64,000 nucleotides of DNA from Paenibacillus sp. JJ-223 (lineage in GTDB: Bacteria > Bacillota > Bacilli > Paenibacillales > Paenibacillaceae), in assembly GCF_927798175.1 (NCBI RefSeq), contig NZ_CAKMMP010000010.1:62001-126000 (forward strand), in the 5' to 3' direction. The notes under the pieces are model-generated. The model was not told where the DNA came from. It saw only the letters and a list, made by a program, of their open reading frames with translations, and did no database searches. How positions within the stretch are numbered: position 1 is the first letter of the stretch; each line of letters starts with the position of its first letter. The position numbers were made by a program, and so were the translations under genes. Shown here piece by piece: positions 28,772 through 36,894 of this stretch.

Positions 28772-29038
28772 ATGATGTCAACAGACAAAACGGTAGTTAG
28801 CAACTTCGACACATGGAAGAAGTTTTTGGGTGACCGCGTCAAGCAGGCAGAAAAGATGGGAATGACTGAAGAAACCATCAACAAGCTTGCTTTCGAGATT
28901 GGCGACTTTCTCGATGACAAGGTAGATCCGGCCAACGCTTCCAACCGTGCATTGAAGGAGTTATGGCAAGTCGGCGACGAGAACGAACGTCGTACGATTG
29001 CGGGCCTGATGGTCAAGCTGGCCAAGCAAAACGCATAG
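28772..29038 (+). CDS. ymfJ: DUF3243 protein YmfJ
   Basis: This 88-residue protein of the DUF3243 family contains NFDTWKKFLGDRVKQAEKMG and ends in a helical segment. It has no known biochemical role. AAGGAGG lies at 28761-28767, and either ATG 28772 or ATG 28775 may be used, the second having the better spacing. It follows ymfI by 117 nt and ends in its own terminator. Confidence 0.88.
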   Translation: MMSTDKTVVSNFDTWKKFLGDRVKQAEKMGMTEETINKLAFEIGDFLDDKVDPANASNRALKELWQVGDENERRTIAGLMVKLAKQNA

Positions 29039-29050
29039 GATTAAGGACGG

Positions 29051-29076
29051 AAAGCTCCCGCAAGGGGGCTTTTCTC
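29051..29076 (+). terminator. Terminator after ymfJ
   Basis: AAAGCTCCC pairs with GGGGGCTTT around a GCAA loop, followed by TTTCTCT. Confidence 0.88.
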
Positions 29077-29096
29077 TAATGATTACAGACCTGTTC

Positions 29097-29125
29097 TTGT
29101 AATTCATTTTCATTTTATATATCAT
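29097..29125 (+). promoter_or_regulatory. Candidate sigma-A promoter of ymfK
   Basis: TTGTAA (29097-29102), a 17-bp spacer and TATCAT (29120-29125). Confidence 0.5.
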
Positions 29126-29224
29126 TAACGTGACCCATTTTTAGAAGATGTCCCGGTTGGTTGTGCGATGGGCACGTTTCGGGAGTGTCGAATAATGTGG
29201 AATTTTGCTTTACGGGGTGTTCAA

Positions 29225-29992
29225 ATGGAATCCAAACAATGGTACATGGAATATAAAATACATAAAAACAGACCCGGCCTTTTGGGGGATATCGCCTCCA
29301 TGTTGGGGATGCTTGAAGTGAATATATTGACGATCAACGGCGTGGAAGGCAAAACGAGGGGCATGCTCCTTGAGTCCGATGACGATGAGAAAATCCGTCT
29401 GCTGGGAGAAATGCTTGCCAAGGTCAACAGCATCACGGTATCTGCTCTGCGTGCACCCAAGCTCGTGGATATTTTGGCTGTCCGCCATGGACGCTATATC
29501 GACCGCGATTCGGATGATCGCAAAACGTTCCGCTTCACGAGGGATGAGCTTGGGTTGCTCGTCGACTTTTTGGGTGAAGTATTTAAAAGGGAAGGCAGTC
29601 AAATTATCGGATTGCGCGGCATGCCGCGTGTCGGGAAGACGGAATCCATTATCGCAGGCAGTGTATGCGCCATGAAACGGTGGACGTTTGTATCGTCGAC
29701 ATTGCTGCGCCAAACGATCCGAAGCCAGCTTTCCGAGGACGAAATGAACCCGAACAACGTTTTCATTATTGACGGGATTGTTAGCACCATTCGTTCCAGC
29801 GAGCGGCACTACAACCTGCTGCAGGAAATCATGGCTATGCCTAGCACCAAGGTGATCGAACATCCGGATATATTTGTCCAGGAGTCCGAATATGACTATA
29901 ATGATTTTGACATTATCATTGAACTGCGCAACAATCCGGGCGAAGAAATCGTATATGATACGTTCACGGCCAGCTATACCGACGAGCTGTAA
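29225..29992 (+). CDS. ymfK: DUF3388 protein YmfK with ACT-like and P-loop regions
   Basis: This 255-residue protein belongs to the YmfK/DUF3388 family. The N-terminal 75 residues resemble an ACT ligand-binding domain (RPGLLGDIASMLGMLEVNI). The middle holds a Walker A-like GMPRVGKT, and FIIDGIV may be a Walker B strand. This suggests a small nucleotide-binding regulator, but no function is established. ATG 29225 (MESKQWY) is preferred; an in-frame ATG at 29168 adds 19 atypical residues. rodZ follows by 63 nt. Confidence 0.8.
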   Translation: MESKQWYMEYKIHKNRPGLLGDIASMLGMLEVNILTINGVEGKTRGMLLESDDDEKIRLLGEMLAKVNSITVSALRAPKLVDILAVRHGRYIDRDSDDRKTFRFTRDELGLLVDFLGEVFKREGSQIIGLRGMPRVGKTESIIAGSVCAMKRWTFVSSTLLRQTIRSQLSEDEMNPNNVFIIDGIVSTIRSSERHYNLLQEIMAMPSTKVIEHPDIFVQESEYDYNDFDIIIELRNNPGEEIVYDTFTASYTDEL

Positions 29993-30055
29993 TGCCTGTT
30001 CGGAATGATTTGAATAGATGGAAACCATACAAGAGAAACATAAGGAGGAGATGGC

Positions 30056-31147
30056 ATGTCTGAACTGGGTCAGCAGTTAAGAGAGGCCCGGCTGCAAAAA
30101 GGGATGAGTCTCGACGACGTACAGGAAATGACGAAAATTCGCAAAAGGTATTTGGAGGCAATCGAAGCGGGGGACTATAAGGTTCTTCCCGGCAGTTTTT
30201 ATGTTCGTGCTTTCATCAAAACATATGCGGAGACGGTGGGACTGAATCCTGATGAGCTGCTGGAGGGGCACAAAAAGGATGTGCCTGCGGAACAACCGGA
30301 AGCCACGATGGAACCGGTCATCCAGAAGCGTTCAAGCCGTCCGGCGGAGCGCAGCAACCGATGGATGTCCGTTGCTTTGATGTGGACGTTTCCGATTTTG
30401 ATCATCGTGCTTCTATACGTTTACGTCGTCATGAATAAGGATGATGGCAGCACGAATCCTGGAGTGGATCCAACCAAAATCACCGATAGCCAGAATACGC
30501 CGAATGATAAGCCTGATGCCACGCCTAGCGATAACGGTCAGGCCTCGACAGAGCAGCCTGGCAGCAATGAGGGCGACGCGGCTGCAGGCGGCAATGGCGG
30601 AGGTTCGGAACAAGTGGACAATGCCACGTCTGAGCCGAATACAGATGAAGGAACCGGCCAATCCACCGAGGATACGCCAGAACAAACGCCAGAACAAACG
30701 ACGAATGAAAATCAGAATGAGGAGCCTGCTGGCGAAACGTCCGGCGTAACTGTCACTCAAAGTGGCAAGTCGGGGAATATCACCAATTTCGAGGTGGCGG
30801 ACAGTGCCGGCAAACCGGTTACGGTGAGCATTACGGCTACGGGTGAAAGCTGGCTTGAAGTATACAAGGGTCAAAACTCCAGTGGAGAAAAGCTGCAATT
30901 CGGGATGACCGCAAGCGGCGATACGTTTACGTTTAATTTGGACGACACCGGTTTGTACATCAAATCCGGTTATGCCGCAGCAACGACCATCGAAGTTGGC
31001 GGACAAGTCGTAACGGATGGAAAAGCGACGAACCGCATTCGCCTCAAACTGGGTCAGAGTAGCGGGAATGCTTCCACCACGTCCACGGGGACGGATGGGG
31101 GATCGACAACCGAAACGAATAGCGACGGCAATACGGCCAACGAATAG
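30056..31147 (+). CDS. rodZ: RodZ-like helix-turn-helix membrane protein (YmfM)
   Basis: This 363-residue protein starts with a cytoplasmic Xre-type HTH_25 domain (about 1-70, LGQQLREARLQKGMSLDDVQ). One membrane segment lies at about 104-125. A long linker rich in Thr, Asn, Gln and Glu follows. A DUF4115 extracytoplasmic domain ends at about residue 340 before a Ser/Thr-rich tail. RodZ links MreB to the cell-shape machinery. AAGGAGGAG precedes the ATG. It has the YmfM position upstream of pgsA. Confidence 0.88.
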   Translation: MSELGQQLREARLQKGMSLDDVQEMTKIRKRYLEAIEAGDYKVLPGSFYVRAFIKTYAETVGLNPDELLEGHKKDVPAEQPEATMEPVIQKRSSRPAERSNRWMSVALMWTFPILIIVLLYVYVVMNKDDGSTNPGVDPTKITDSQNTPNDKPDATPSDNGQASTEQPGSNEGDAAAGGNGGGSEQVDNATSEPNTDEGTGQSTEDTPEQTPEQTTNENQNEEPAGETSGVTVTQSGKSGNITNFEVADSAGKPVTVSITATGESWLEVYKGQNSSGEKLQFGMTASGDTFTFNLDDTGLYIKSGYAAATTIEVGGQVVTDGKATNRIRLKLGQSSGNASTTSTGTDGGSTTETNSDGNTANE

Positions 31148-31160
31148 CCAAAAAGACTGC

Positions 31161-31185
31161 AGGAGACACTAAGGTGTCTCCTTTT
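31161..31185 (+). terminator. Terminator after rodZ
   Basis: AGGAGACAC pairs with GTGTCTCCT, followed by a short T run. Confidence 0.8.
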
Positions 31186-31219
31186 GCAATTAACTTTTGG
31201 TGAAGGCAGGTGGAAAGCG

Positions 31220-31384
31220 ATGACGGTCAGCTGGATCGTTACGGGGCTCGGAATCATCGTCAGCCTGCTGGGCTATTACTTGACGCCCAGCGCATGGGGT
31301 TATGGTATATTGGGTTTTGGGCTTGCCCATATCCTTTTAGGCGTATTGGACATGTTTAGACAACCTAACCGAAGCCGTTACTAA
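31220..31384 (+). CDS. Small two-helix membrane protein
   Basis: This 54-residue protein starts at ATG 31220 after AGGTGGAA and consists of two hydrophobic segments (about 3-22 and 27-46) and a short basic tail (RQPNRSRY). It lies between two strong terminators, so it may need its own promoter, which I could not identify. I do not recognise a family. The composition and ribosome site make it a likely real gene. Confidence 0.6.
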   Translation: MTVSWIVTGLGIIVSLLGYYLTPSAWGYGILGFGLAHILLGVLDMFRQPNRSRY

Positions 31385-31400
31385 TCGTTGATTCAGGATC

Positions 31401-31456
31401 AAGGCATTTTTGGCAGTATCCTTCCGCTGAGGGTGCCGAAAATGCCTTTTTCTTTT
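31401..31456 (+). terminator. Terminator after the small membrane gene
   Basis: AAGGCATTTTTGGCA (31401-31415) pairs with TGCCGAAAATGCCTT (31434-31448), followed by a T-rich tract. Confidence 0.88.
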
Positions 31457-31476
31457 TAAAATCGAATGTTCAAAAA

Positions 31477-31507
31477 TTAGACTTTTGCTTGGGGTATCCA
31501 CTATAAT
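31477..31507 (+). promoter_or_regulatory. Possible promoter of yajQ
   Basis: TATAAT (31502-31507) is clear; TTAGAC at 31477-31482 is the best -35 but with a 19-bp spacer. Confidence 0.4.
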
Positions 31508-31546
31508 GTTACACAGAACATAGATTAATTTGAGAGGTGACCGGTT

Positions 31547-32038
31547 TTGAGTTCAGAACATTCTTTTGATATCGTGTCCAAAATGGACTTGCAGGAATTG
31601 AGCAATGCCGTGACACAGGCCGAAAAGGAAATCAGTACACGATATGACTTCAAAGGCAGCAAAAGCAGCCTCAAGCTGGACAAGGACGCGTTGACGATCA
31701 TTTCCGACGATGAGGTCAAGCTCAAGGCCGTCATTGATGTGCTTCAATCTAAAATGGTGAAGCGGGGCCTTCCGCTCAAGAACATCGACTACGGCAAAGT
31801 GGAGCCTGCTTCCTCCGGTACGGTCCGCCAACGTTTTAGCTTCAAGCAGGGAATCGATCAGGAAGCAGCCAAAAAAATCAATGTGCTGATCCGCGATTCC
31901 AAACTGAAAGTGAAAAGCCAGATTCAGGGAGACCAATTGCGGGTAACCGGAAAAAGCAAAAATGATTTGCAGGCTGTCATTCAATTGTTGAATGGAGCCA
32001 GCTTGCCGTTGGATTTGCAGTATACCAACCTCAAATAA
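31547..32038 (+). CDS. yajQ: YajQ family cyclic-dinucleotide/nucleotide-binding protein
   Basis: This 163-residue UPF0234 protein has the family signatures SFDIVSKMDLQELSNAV at the N terminus, STRYDFKGSKS, and DQLRVTGKSKNDLQAVI near the C terminus. YajQ proteins bind nucleotides, and c-di-GMP in some species; the role in Bacillales is unknown. The TTG start follows GAGAGGTGA. It is transcribed alone between a terminator and the pgsA promoter. Confidence 0.92.
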   Translation: MSSEHSFDIVSKMDLQELSNAVTQAEKEISTRYDFKGSKSSLKLDKDALTIISDDEVKLKAVIDVLQSKMVKRGLPLKNIDYGKVEPASSGTVRQRFSFKQGIDQEAAKKINVLIRDSKLKVKSQIQGDQLRVTGKSKNDLQAVIQLLNGASLPLDLQYTNLK

Positions 32039-32077
32039 GCAACAGCTGTTGCAACGTGAGCGACCCAAGGCTTCTTT

Positions 32078-32106
32078 TTGACACTGCAATGGGCGTATAT
32101 TATACT
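32078..32106 (+). promoter_or_regulatory. Strong sigma-A promoter upstream of pgsA
   Basis: Consensus TTGACA (32078-32083), a 17-bp spacer and TATACT (32101-32106). Confidence 0.8.
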
Positions 32107-32336
32107 AAATGTGCATTGCTGGCAACCAAGCATATAAGCCCAGTCACCATCGTTTGCTGACTTTGTGAAAAGCAGTACATTACGGATGTCGCCGATACGT
32201 TTAAAACGGTGCCTGCGTTTGAACGGTTGGCTTTATTTTGCGTTTTTACATACACCTTATTGCCGGCACAGTCAAAATGATGGATGGGATTAGCGTTCAT
32301 GTTTGGAGTTTTGGAGGATGAGAGGGAGGGCGTCTT
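32107..32336 (+). other. Long untranslated leader of pgsA
   Basis: About 220 nt separate the promoter from the GTG start. I see no convincing ORF, terminator or known riboswitch motif in it. A 19-codon frame starting near 32108 has no ribosome site. Confidence 0.5.
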
Positions 32337-32924
32337 GTGAATTTACCCAACCGGATTACGCTTGCACGTATTTGCTTAATCCCTTTTTTAATGGTGTTTC
32401 TGCTGGTGGATTTTCCGTTTTATCCGGAGCCGTTGCAGCTCGGAAGTTTCTCGCTTCCTTATAATCAATTGATTGCTGCGGTCATCTTCATCATTGCGGC
32501 AAGCACGGATGGCATTGACGGATATCTGGCGCGGAAAAACAATATGGTTACCAATCTTGGCAAATTGCTCGATCCGCTTGCGGACAAGCTGTTGGTAACC
32601 GCGGTGCTGATTTCTCTGGTCGAGATGGGCAAGCTGGATTCCTGGATTGCGGTCGTGATCATCAGCCGGGAATTTGCGGTTACCGGTTTGCGCCAAATCG
32701 CTTTGCTGGACGGTTCGGTCGTAGCGGCCAGCGCGTGGGGCAAATTGAAAACCGTCGTGCAGATTGCGGCAATCGTGCTGCTGCTGCTGAATAACTTCCC
32801 ATTCTTCTTCCTGGGGATTCATGTGGACGTTATCGCAGTCTGGGCAGCGGCATTGATTACGATCTGGTCCGGAATCGACTATTTCATCAAAAATAAAAAT
32901 TTGCTGAAGTTGTCTGAAGTATAA
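32337..32924 (+). CDS. pgsA: CDP-diacylglycerol-glycerol-3-phosphate 3-phosphatidyltransferase
   Basis: This 195-residue integral membrane enzyme makes phosphatidylglycerol phosphate. The CDP-alcohol phosphotransferase signature D(x2)DG(x2)AR(x8)G(x3)D(x3)D is intact in the region from STDGIDGYLARK to LDPLADK. Four to five hydrophobic segments surround it. The GTG start follows GAGGGAGGG. It lies upstream of cinA and recA as in B. subtilis. Confidence 0.96.
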   Translation: MNLPNRITLARICLIPFLMVFLLVDFPFYPEPLQLGSFSLPYNQLIAAVIFIIAASTDGIDGYLARKNNMVTNLGKLLDPLADKLLVTAVLISLVEMGKLDSWIAVVIISREFAVTGLRQIALLDGSVVAASAWGKLKTVVQIAAIVLLLLNNFPFFFLGIHVDVIAVWAAALITIWSGIDYFIKNKNLLKLSEV

Positions 32925-32968
32925 CGTTTTACAGGTGAAAAAGGGTAATGAATGGCAGAATGCATCGC

Positions 32969-33001
32969 AAAGGGCAATAGGGACAAATCCTATTGCCCTT
33001 T
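32969..33001 (+). terminator. Hairpin after pgsA
   Basis: A perfect 13-bp stem: AAAGGGCAATAGG pairs with CCTATTGCCCTTT. Only three T residues belong to the 3' arm and no U-tract follows, so it may be an inefficient terminator or an mRNA end-stabilising structure. Confidence 0.6.
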
Positions 33002-33033
33002 GATCACTCGCGATACGTACAGGAGGATGTTCA

Positions 33034-34290
33034 ATGAAGGCTGAAATCATAGCAGTAGGAACCGAGCTTTTGCTTGGGCAAATCGTAAATACGAATGCTA
33101 GATACCTTTCCCGCGAGCTTGCTGCGATCGGGATCGATGTCTATTTTCAAACTGTCGTTGGGGATAATCTGGGCCGGCTCAGCGAGGCCATTCGGATTGC
33201 ACAAGGGCGTGCCGACGTTATCCTGTTCTCGGGAGGTATCGGCCCTACGCAGGATGACTTGACCAAGGATGCCCTGGCAGCCGTACTCGGACGACAGCTT
33301 CATATTGACCGCTTGTCCATGGACAAAATCGAGAAGTTTTTCCTGGACCGCAATGTGGACATGACCGAAAATAACCGCCGTCAAGCGATCGTCATCGAAG
33401 GTGGAACGCCGCTGGCCAATGAGACGGGCCTTGCTGCCGGAAACGCCATTTCGGATCAGGGCAAACATTATATCGTCATGCCTGGGCCGCCGAAGGAGCT
33501 CATTCCGATGTTTGAACAACAAGTGAAGCCATGGCTGTTCCAGCATGTTCTGACGACCGAAATGCCGATTTATTCCCGCATGCTGAAATTTGCGGGAATT
33601 GGCGAGTCCGCACTGGAGGATCGGCTGCTGGACCTGATTGATGGACAAACGGATCCGACGATTGCCCCTTACGCAAGCGAGGGCGAAGTCACAGTCCGCG
33701 TATCCACGAAAGCGCCGAGCGAGGGCGAAGCAAAGGTGAAGCTGGATGCGATGGAGGTCCAAATCCGGGAAAGGCTGCCTGAGCATCTCTACGCTAATGA
33801 GGATGTGCCTATCGAACATGCGATTGTCACAATGATGACGGACATGGGGCTGACGCTTAGTGCTGCGGAGAGCTGCACGGGAGGCCTTGTCATGCAGAGC
33901 CTGACATCGATTCCGGGGAGCGCGTCCATTTTGAAGGGTGGCATCGTGTGTTATTCCAATGAGTTAAAAGAGAAGCTTTTGAACGTGCCGCACAATTATT
34001 TGGAAGGTGAAGACGCCCCTGGAGCCGTGAGTCCCGAGGTGGCCAAGGTTTTGGCAGAGCAGGTCCGGATGATCGGGGACGCCGATTTTGGCCTGTCGGT
34101 GACCGGTGTTGCCGGGCCTGGATATTCGGAGCGCAAACCGCCGGGGCTTGTGTTCATCGGGCTGGCCCAGCGGGACAAAGAAACGGAAATCCATGAACTG
34201 CGGATCAACGGCAATCGTGAGACGGTGCGGATTCGTTCCGCCAAAGCTATATTGTATCGTCTGTGGCGCAAATTGGTCGATATGGACTAA
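33034..34290 (+). CDS. cinA: CinA: competence/damage-inducible protein with nicotinamide-nucleotide amidase domain
   Basis: This 418-residue protein has an N-terminal MoaB/MogA-like COG1058 domain (IIAVGTELLLGQIVNTNA, FSGGIGPTQDDLTKDALA, MPGPPKEL). A C-terminal PncC domain from about 260 carries SAAESCTGGL and VTGVAGPG. CinA-type proteins hydrolyse ADP-ribose and deamidate nicotinamide mononucleotide, recycling NAD. AGGAGG precedes the ATG. The adjacent recA is conserved; in some Firmicutes the two are co-transcribed, but here a terminator and a separate recA promoter lie between them. Confidence 0.95.
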   Translation: MKAEIIAVGTELLLGQIVNTNARYLSRELAAIGIDVYFQTVVGDNLGRLSEAIRIAQGRADVILFSGGIGPTQDDLTKDALAAVLGRQLHIDRLSMDKIEKFFLDRNVDMTENNRRQAIVIEGGTPLANETGLAAGNAISDQGKHYIVMPGPPKELIPMFEQQVKPWLFQHVLTTEMPIYSRMLKFAGIGESALEDRLLDLIDGQTDPTIAPYASEGEVTVRVSTKAPSEGEAKVKLDAMEVQIRERLPEHLYANEDVPIEHAIVTMMTDMGLTLSAAESCTGGLVMQSLTSIPGSASILKGGIVCYSNELKEKLLNVPHNYLEGEDAPGAVSPEVAKVLAEQVRMIGDADFGLSVTGVAGPGYSERKPPGLVFIGLAQRDKETEIHELRINGNRETVRIRSAKAILYRLWRKLVDMD

Positions 34291-34346
34291 TTTTGGCGTT
34301 CGTGATTGCCTTTGTGAGCGTGGACCGGTATAATGGAGAAAGACGG

Positions 34347-34393
34347 AAGAACCGCACAATCAGGCTTTACAGCCTCGTTTGCGGTTCTTTTTT
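34347..34393 (+). terminator. Terminator after cinA
   Basis: GAACCGCA (34349-34356) pairs with TGCGGTTC (34380-34387), with a second small stem AGGCT/AGCCT in the loop, followed by a T run. Confidence 0.88.
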
Positions 34394-34448
34394 CTGTTTT
34401 GCTGATAGGCTTCATGGAGGAGAGGCGCCTCGTCCATCGTAAAAAAAA

Positions 34449-34462
34449 CGAATGTATGTTCG
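34449..34462 (+). promoter_or_regulatory. LexA/SOS box upstream of recA
   Basis: CGAATGTATGTTCG differs at one base from the Bacillus SOS consensus CGAACRNRYGTTYG and lies 9 bp upstream of the recA -35. Confidence 0.8.
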
Positions 34463-34471
34463 AAAAAATGC

Positions 34472-34500
34472 TTGGCAAACGTGTTAAAACAAGGTATCAT
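34472..34500 (+). promoter_or_regulatory. Promoter of recA
   Basis: TTGGCA (34472-34477), a 17-bp spacer and TATCAT (34495-34500). Confidence 0.75.
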
Positions 34501-34531
34501 TATAGTATAAACAGTAAAGGGTGTGAACATA

Positions 34532-35596
34532 TTGTCAGACCGTCGTGCCGCGCTTGATATGGCGCTCCGTCAAATAGAGAAGCAATTTGGTAAAGGTTCC
34601 ATCATGAAATTGGGAGAATCCACTCACATGCAAGTGGAAATTATCCCCAGTGGATCCTTGGCTCTTGATATTGCATTAGGAACAGGTGGCCTTCCGAAAG
34701 GCCGTATTGTTGAAATATATGGACCGGAATCTTCCGGTAAAACAACCGTTGCCCTGCATGCCATTGCAGAGGTGCAAAAAGTGGGTGGACAAGCTGCATT
34801 TATCGACGCAGAGCATGCGCTTGATCCGCTGTATGCCAGCAAATTGGGCGTAAACATTGATGAACTGCTTCTTTCCCAGCCGGACACGGGTGAACAGGCG
34901 TTGGAGATTGCAGAAGCATTGGTTCGCAGCGGTGCTGTTGACATCATCGTTGTAGACTCGGTTGCCGCATTGGTACCAAAAGCTGAAATCGAAGGTGAGA
35001 TGGGTGACTCCCACGTTGGTTTGCAAGCCCGTTTGATGTCCCAGGCGCTTCGTAAGCTTTCGGGTGCCATCAGCAAATCGAAAACGATCGCGATCTTTAT
35101 CAACCAGCTTCGTGAAAAAGTAGGCGTCATGTTCGGTAACCCTGAAACGACCCCAGGTGGACGGGCCTTGAAATTCTATTCTACAGTACGTCTGGACGTA
35201 CGTCGCGTAGAAAGCATCAAGTCAGGTAACGATATCATCGGTAACCGTACGCGTATCAAAGTTGTTAAAAATAAAGTGGCCCCTCCATTCAAACAGGCTG
35301 AAGTGGATATCATGTACGGCGAAGGTATTTCCAGAGAGGGAAGTCTCATTGATATCGCTACAGAGCTTGATATCGTGAATAAGAGTGGTGCATGGTATTC
35401 TTACGAAGGTGAACGCCTTGGACAAGGGCGCGAGAATGCCAAGCAGTTCATTAAAGAGCACACCGAAATTTCTAACGTTATTGAGCAAAAAATCCGTGAA
35501 GCAAGCAATTTGACAACGGTAGTTCCGGCTCCGACCAATGAACAATTGAAAGAGGAAGAGGAAGAAGAACAGGAATTGTTTGAACTGAACGAGTAG
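34532..35596 (+). CDS. recA: Recombinase RecA
   Basis: This 354-residue strand-exchange protein also promotes LexA self-cleavage. The Walker A motif GPESSGKTT lies at 64-72. [20 protein letters not shown] and the loop-2 region [16 protein letters not shown] follow, and the C terminus is acidic ([14 protein letters not shown]). The TTG at 34532 gives [12 protein letters not shown], matching the B. subtilis N terminus, and lies well behind AAAGGGTG. The GTG at 34523 is too close to that site. An SOS box and promoter precede it. Confidence 0.98.
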   Translation: MSDRRAALDMALRQIEKQFGKGSIMKLGESTHMQVEIIPSGSLALDIALGTGGLPKGRIVEIYGPESSGKTTVALHAIAEVQKVGGQAAFIDAEHALDPLYASKLGVNIDELLLSQPDTGEQALEIAEALVRSGAVDIIVVDSVAALVPKAEIEGEMGDSHVGLQARLMSQALRKLSGAISKSKTIAIFINQLREKVGVMFGNPETTPGGRALKFYSTVRLDVRRVESIKSGNDIIGNRTRIKVVKNKVAPPFKQAEVDIMYGEGISREGSLIDIATELDIVNKSGAWYSYEGERLGQGRENAKQFIKEHTEISNVIEQKIREASNLTTVVPAPTNEQLKEEEEEEQELFELNE

Positions 35597-35657
35597 TCTT
35601 GTCCTTTCTCGCGGATGACCGAAGTGAAAATAGGCGTTTGAATTCATCGTACTGTTT

Positions 35658-35694
35658 TAACAGCCCCTGTCCAATCATTGGACAGGGGCTGTTA
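35658..35694. repeat. Long perfect hairpin between recA and recX
   Basis: TAACAGCCCCTGTCCAA pairs with TTGGACAGGGGCTGTTA around a three-base loop. No U-tract follows on the plus strand, so it is an unusual terminator at best; it may protect the recA mRNA 3' end. Confidence 0.6.
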
Positions 35695-35845
35695 GCATGC
35701 ATACCGCAGTTCATGGTATGTTATTGATATCCATAAAGTTCACATGTGGAGTTAGTTTTTTGCCTGATATTATAGTGGCTTTGAAATTGCACTTTTTTAA
35801 GGAGTCTGGGAAGGGCGTTTTGAAGGAAGGTAGAAGGGAGAGCGC

Positions 35846-36586
35846 ATGGACAACACAGAGAAAGAACAGTGGGAAGCGGAACATGAACCGGAGGGGATCG
35901 CCGATTTTCCGGATAACGAGGAACTCGTAATTACACGCGTGGACAGGCTGAAGAGCCGGGAAGCACGGTATCGCATCACTTTTGGGACGTACTCATTAAC
36001 CGTACTGGAAGACGTTATGATCAAGTATCGCATGACCAAAGGGAATACGTTTGTGAAGCGGGATTTGGAAAAAATCGTTGTGGCGGACGAGCGCCAGCGC
36101 ATCTATGTGCAGTCATTGCGATATCTTGAACATAAGCAGCGGACCCGGCGAGAATTGGCCCAGAAGCTTCAACAAAAACAGTTTGAGGTAACATTGATTG
36201 AAGATGTGCTGGATCAGCTGGAGCGGGAGAAACTCGTTGATGATCAGTGGTTTGCAAAGGAATGGACGAGACAGCGTATGACAGGCCAGCGGAAGGGAAA
36301 ACTGTGGATAAGGCAGGAACTGCGCCAAAAAGGCGTATCCAATGATCTCATTGCCGAGGCTTTGCAAGAAGTTAGCGCGCACGATGAGTTTGAAACTGCC
36401 CTGCTAGCAGGTCGAAAAAAGTGGAAGCAGGTTAAAGGTGACATTTCCGAAAAAAAACGTAAAACATTTCCCTTTCTGGTTCGCCGCGGATTTCCCATGG
36501 ATATGGTTCGTCGTGCGGTGAATGTTCTGATCGAGGAAGATGGCGAGACGGACAACGAAGAGCATGAAAGTTGGTTATGGGATTAA
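35846..36586 (+). CDS. recX: Regulatory protein RecX
   Basis: This 246-residue protein is slightly smaller than B. subtilis RecX. It has the family's three-helix repeats, for example SLRYLEHKQRTRRELAQKLQ and DQLEREKLVDDQWFAKEWTR, with charged N- and C-terminal extensions. RecX binds RecA filaments and modulates their activity. It lies 249 nt after recA, with a GGAAGG ribosome site, and upstream of rny. Confidence 0.92.
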   Translation: MDNTEKEQWEAEHEPEGIADFPDNEELVITRVDRLKSREARYRITFGTYSLTVLEDVMIKYRMTKGNTFVKRDLEKIVVADERQRIYVQSLRYLEHKQRTRRELAQKLQQKQFEVTLIEDVLDQLEREKLVDDQWFAKEWTRQRMTGQRKGKLWIRQELRQKGVSNDLIAEALQEVSAHDEFETALLAGRKKWKQVKGDISEKKRKTFPFLVRRGFPMDMVRRAVNVLIEEDGETDNEEHESWLWD

Positions 36587-36613
36587 CAGGACGATGTGCC
36601 AGGTTGCATTCTC

Positions 36614-36643
36614 TTGACAATTTATTTCGTCAAATACTAAAAT
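36614..36643 (+). promoter_or_regulatory. Promoter of rny
   Basis: TTGACA (36614-36619), an 18-bp spacer and TAAAAT (36638-36643). The leader to rny is about 245 nt and contains a perfect CCAAGG/CCTTGG hairpin (36854-36869) shortly before the ribosome site. Nothing else is recognised in 36587-36894. Confidence 0.65.
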
Positions 36644-36894
36644 GGACATGAGTCTGTAAGAATTGGGTAACCCTTTTTCCTTCCAAAAAAGCGGTTTCCG
36701 ATTTCCAGGACTTTCAACCATTCATTGACTATGGTTCGCTTGAGAAGGCGGATAGTACGTGGAAACATGTACACTTGAAATGAAAATCGGCGGGGGATCG
36801 CCGTGAGTATTCGTATTCCCAAAATATGCGAGGTTTGAAAACAGAAAAAAGACCCAAGGAATGCCTTGGAGGAACCAACGAGGAGGTGAACAGT

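Noticed and set aside
32100..32300. 66-codon minus-strand frame opposite the pgsA leader
   Set aside because: No ribosome site or recognisable motif; it overlaps a consensus promoter on the other strand.
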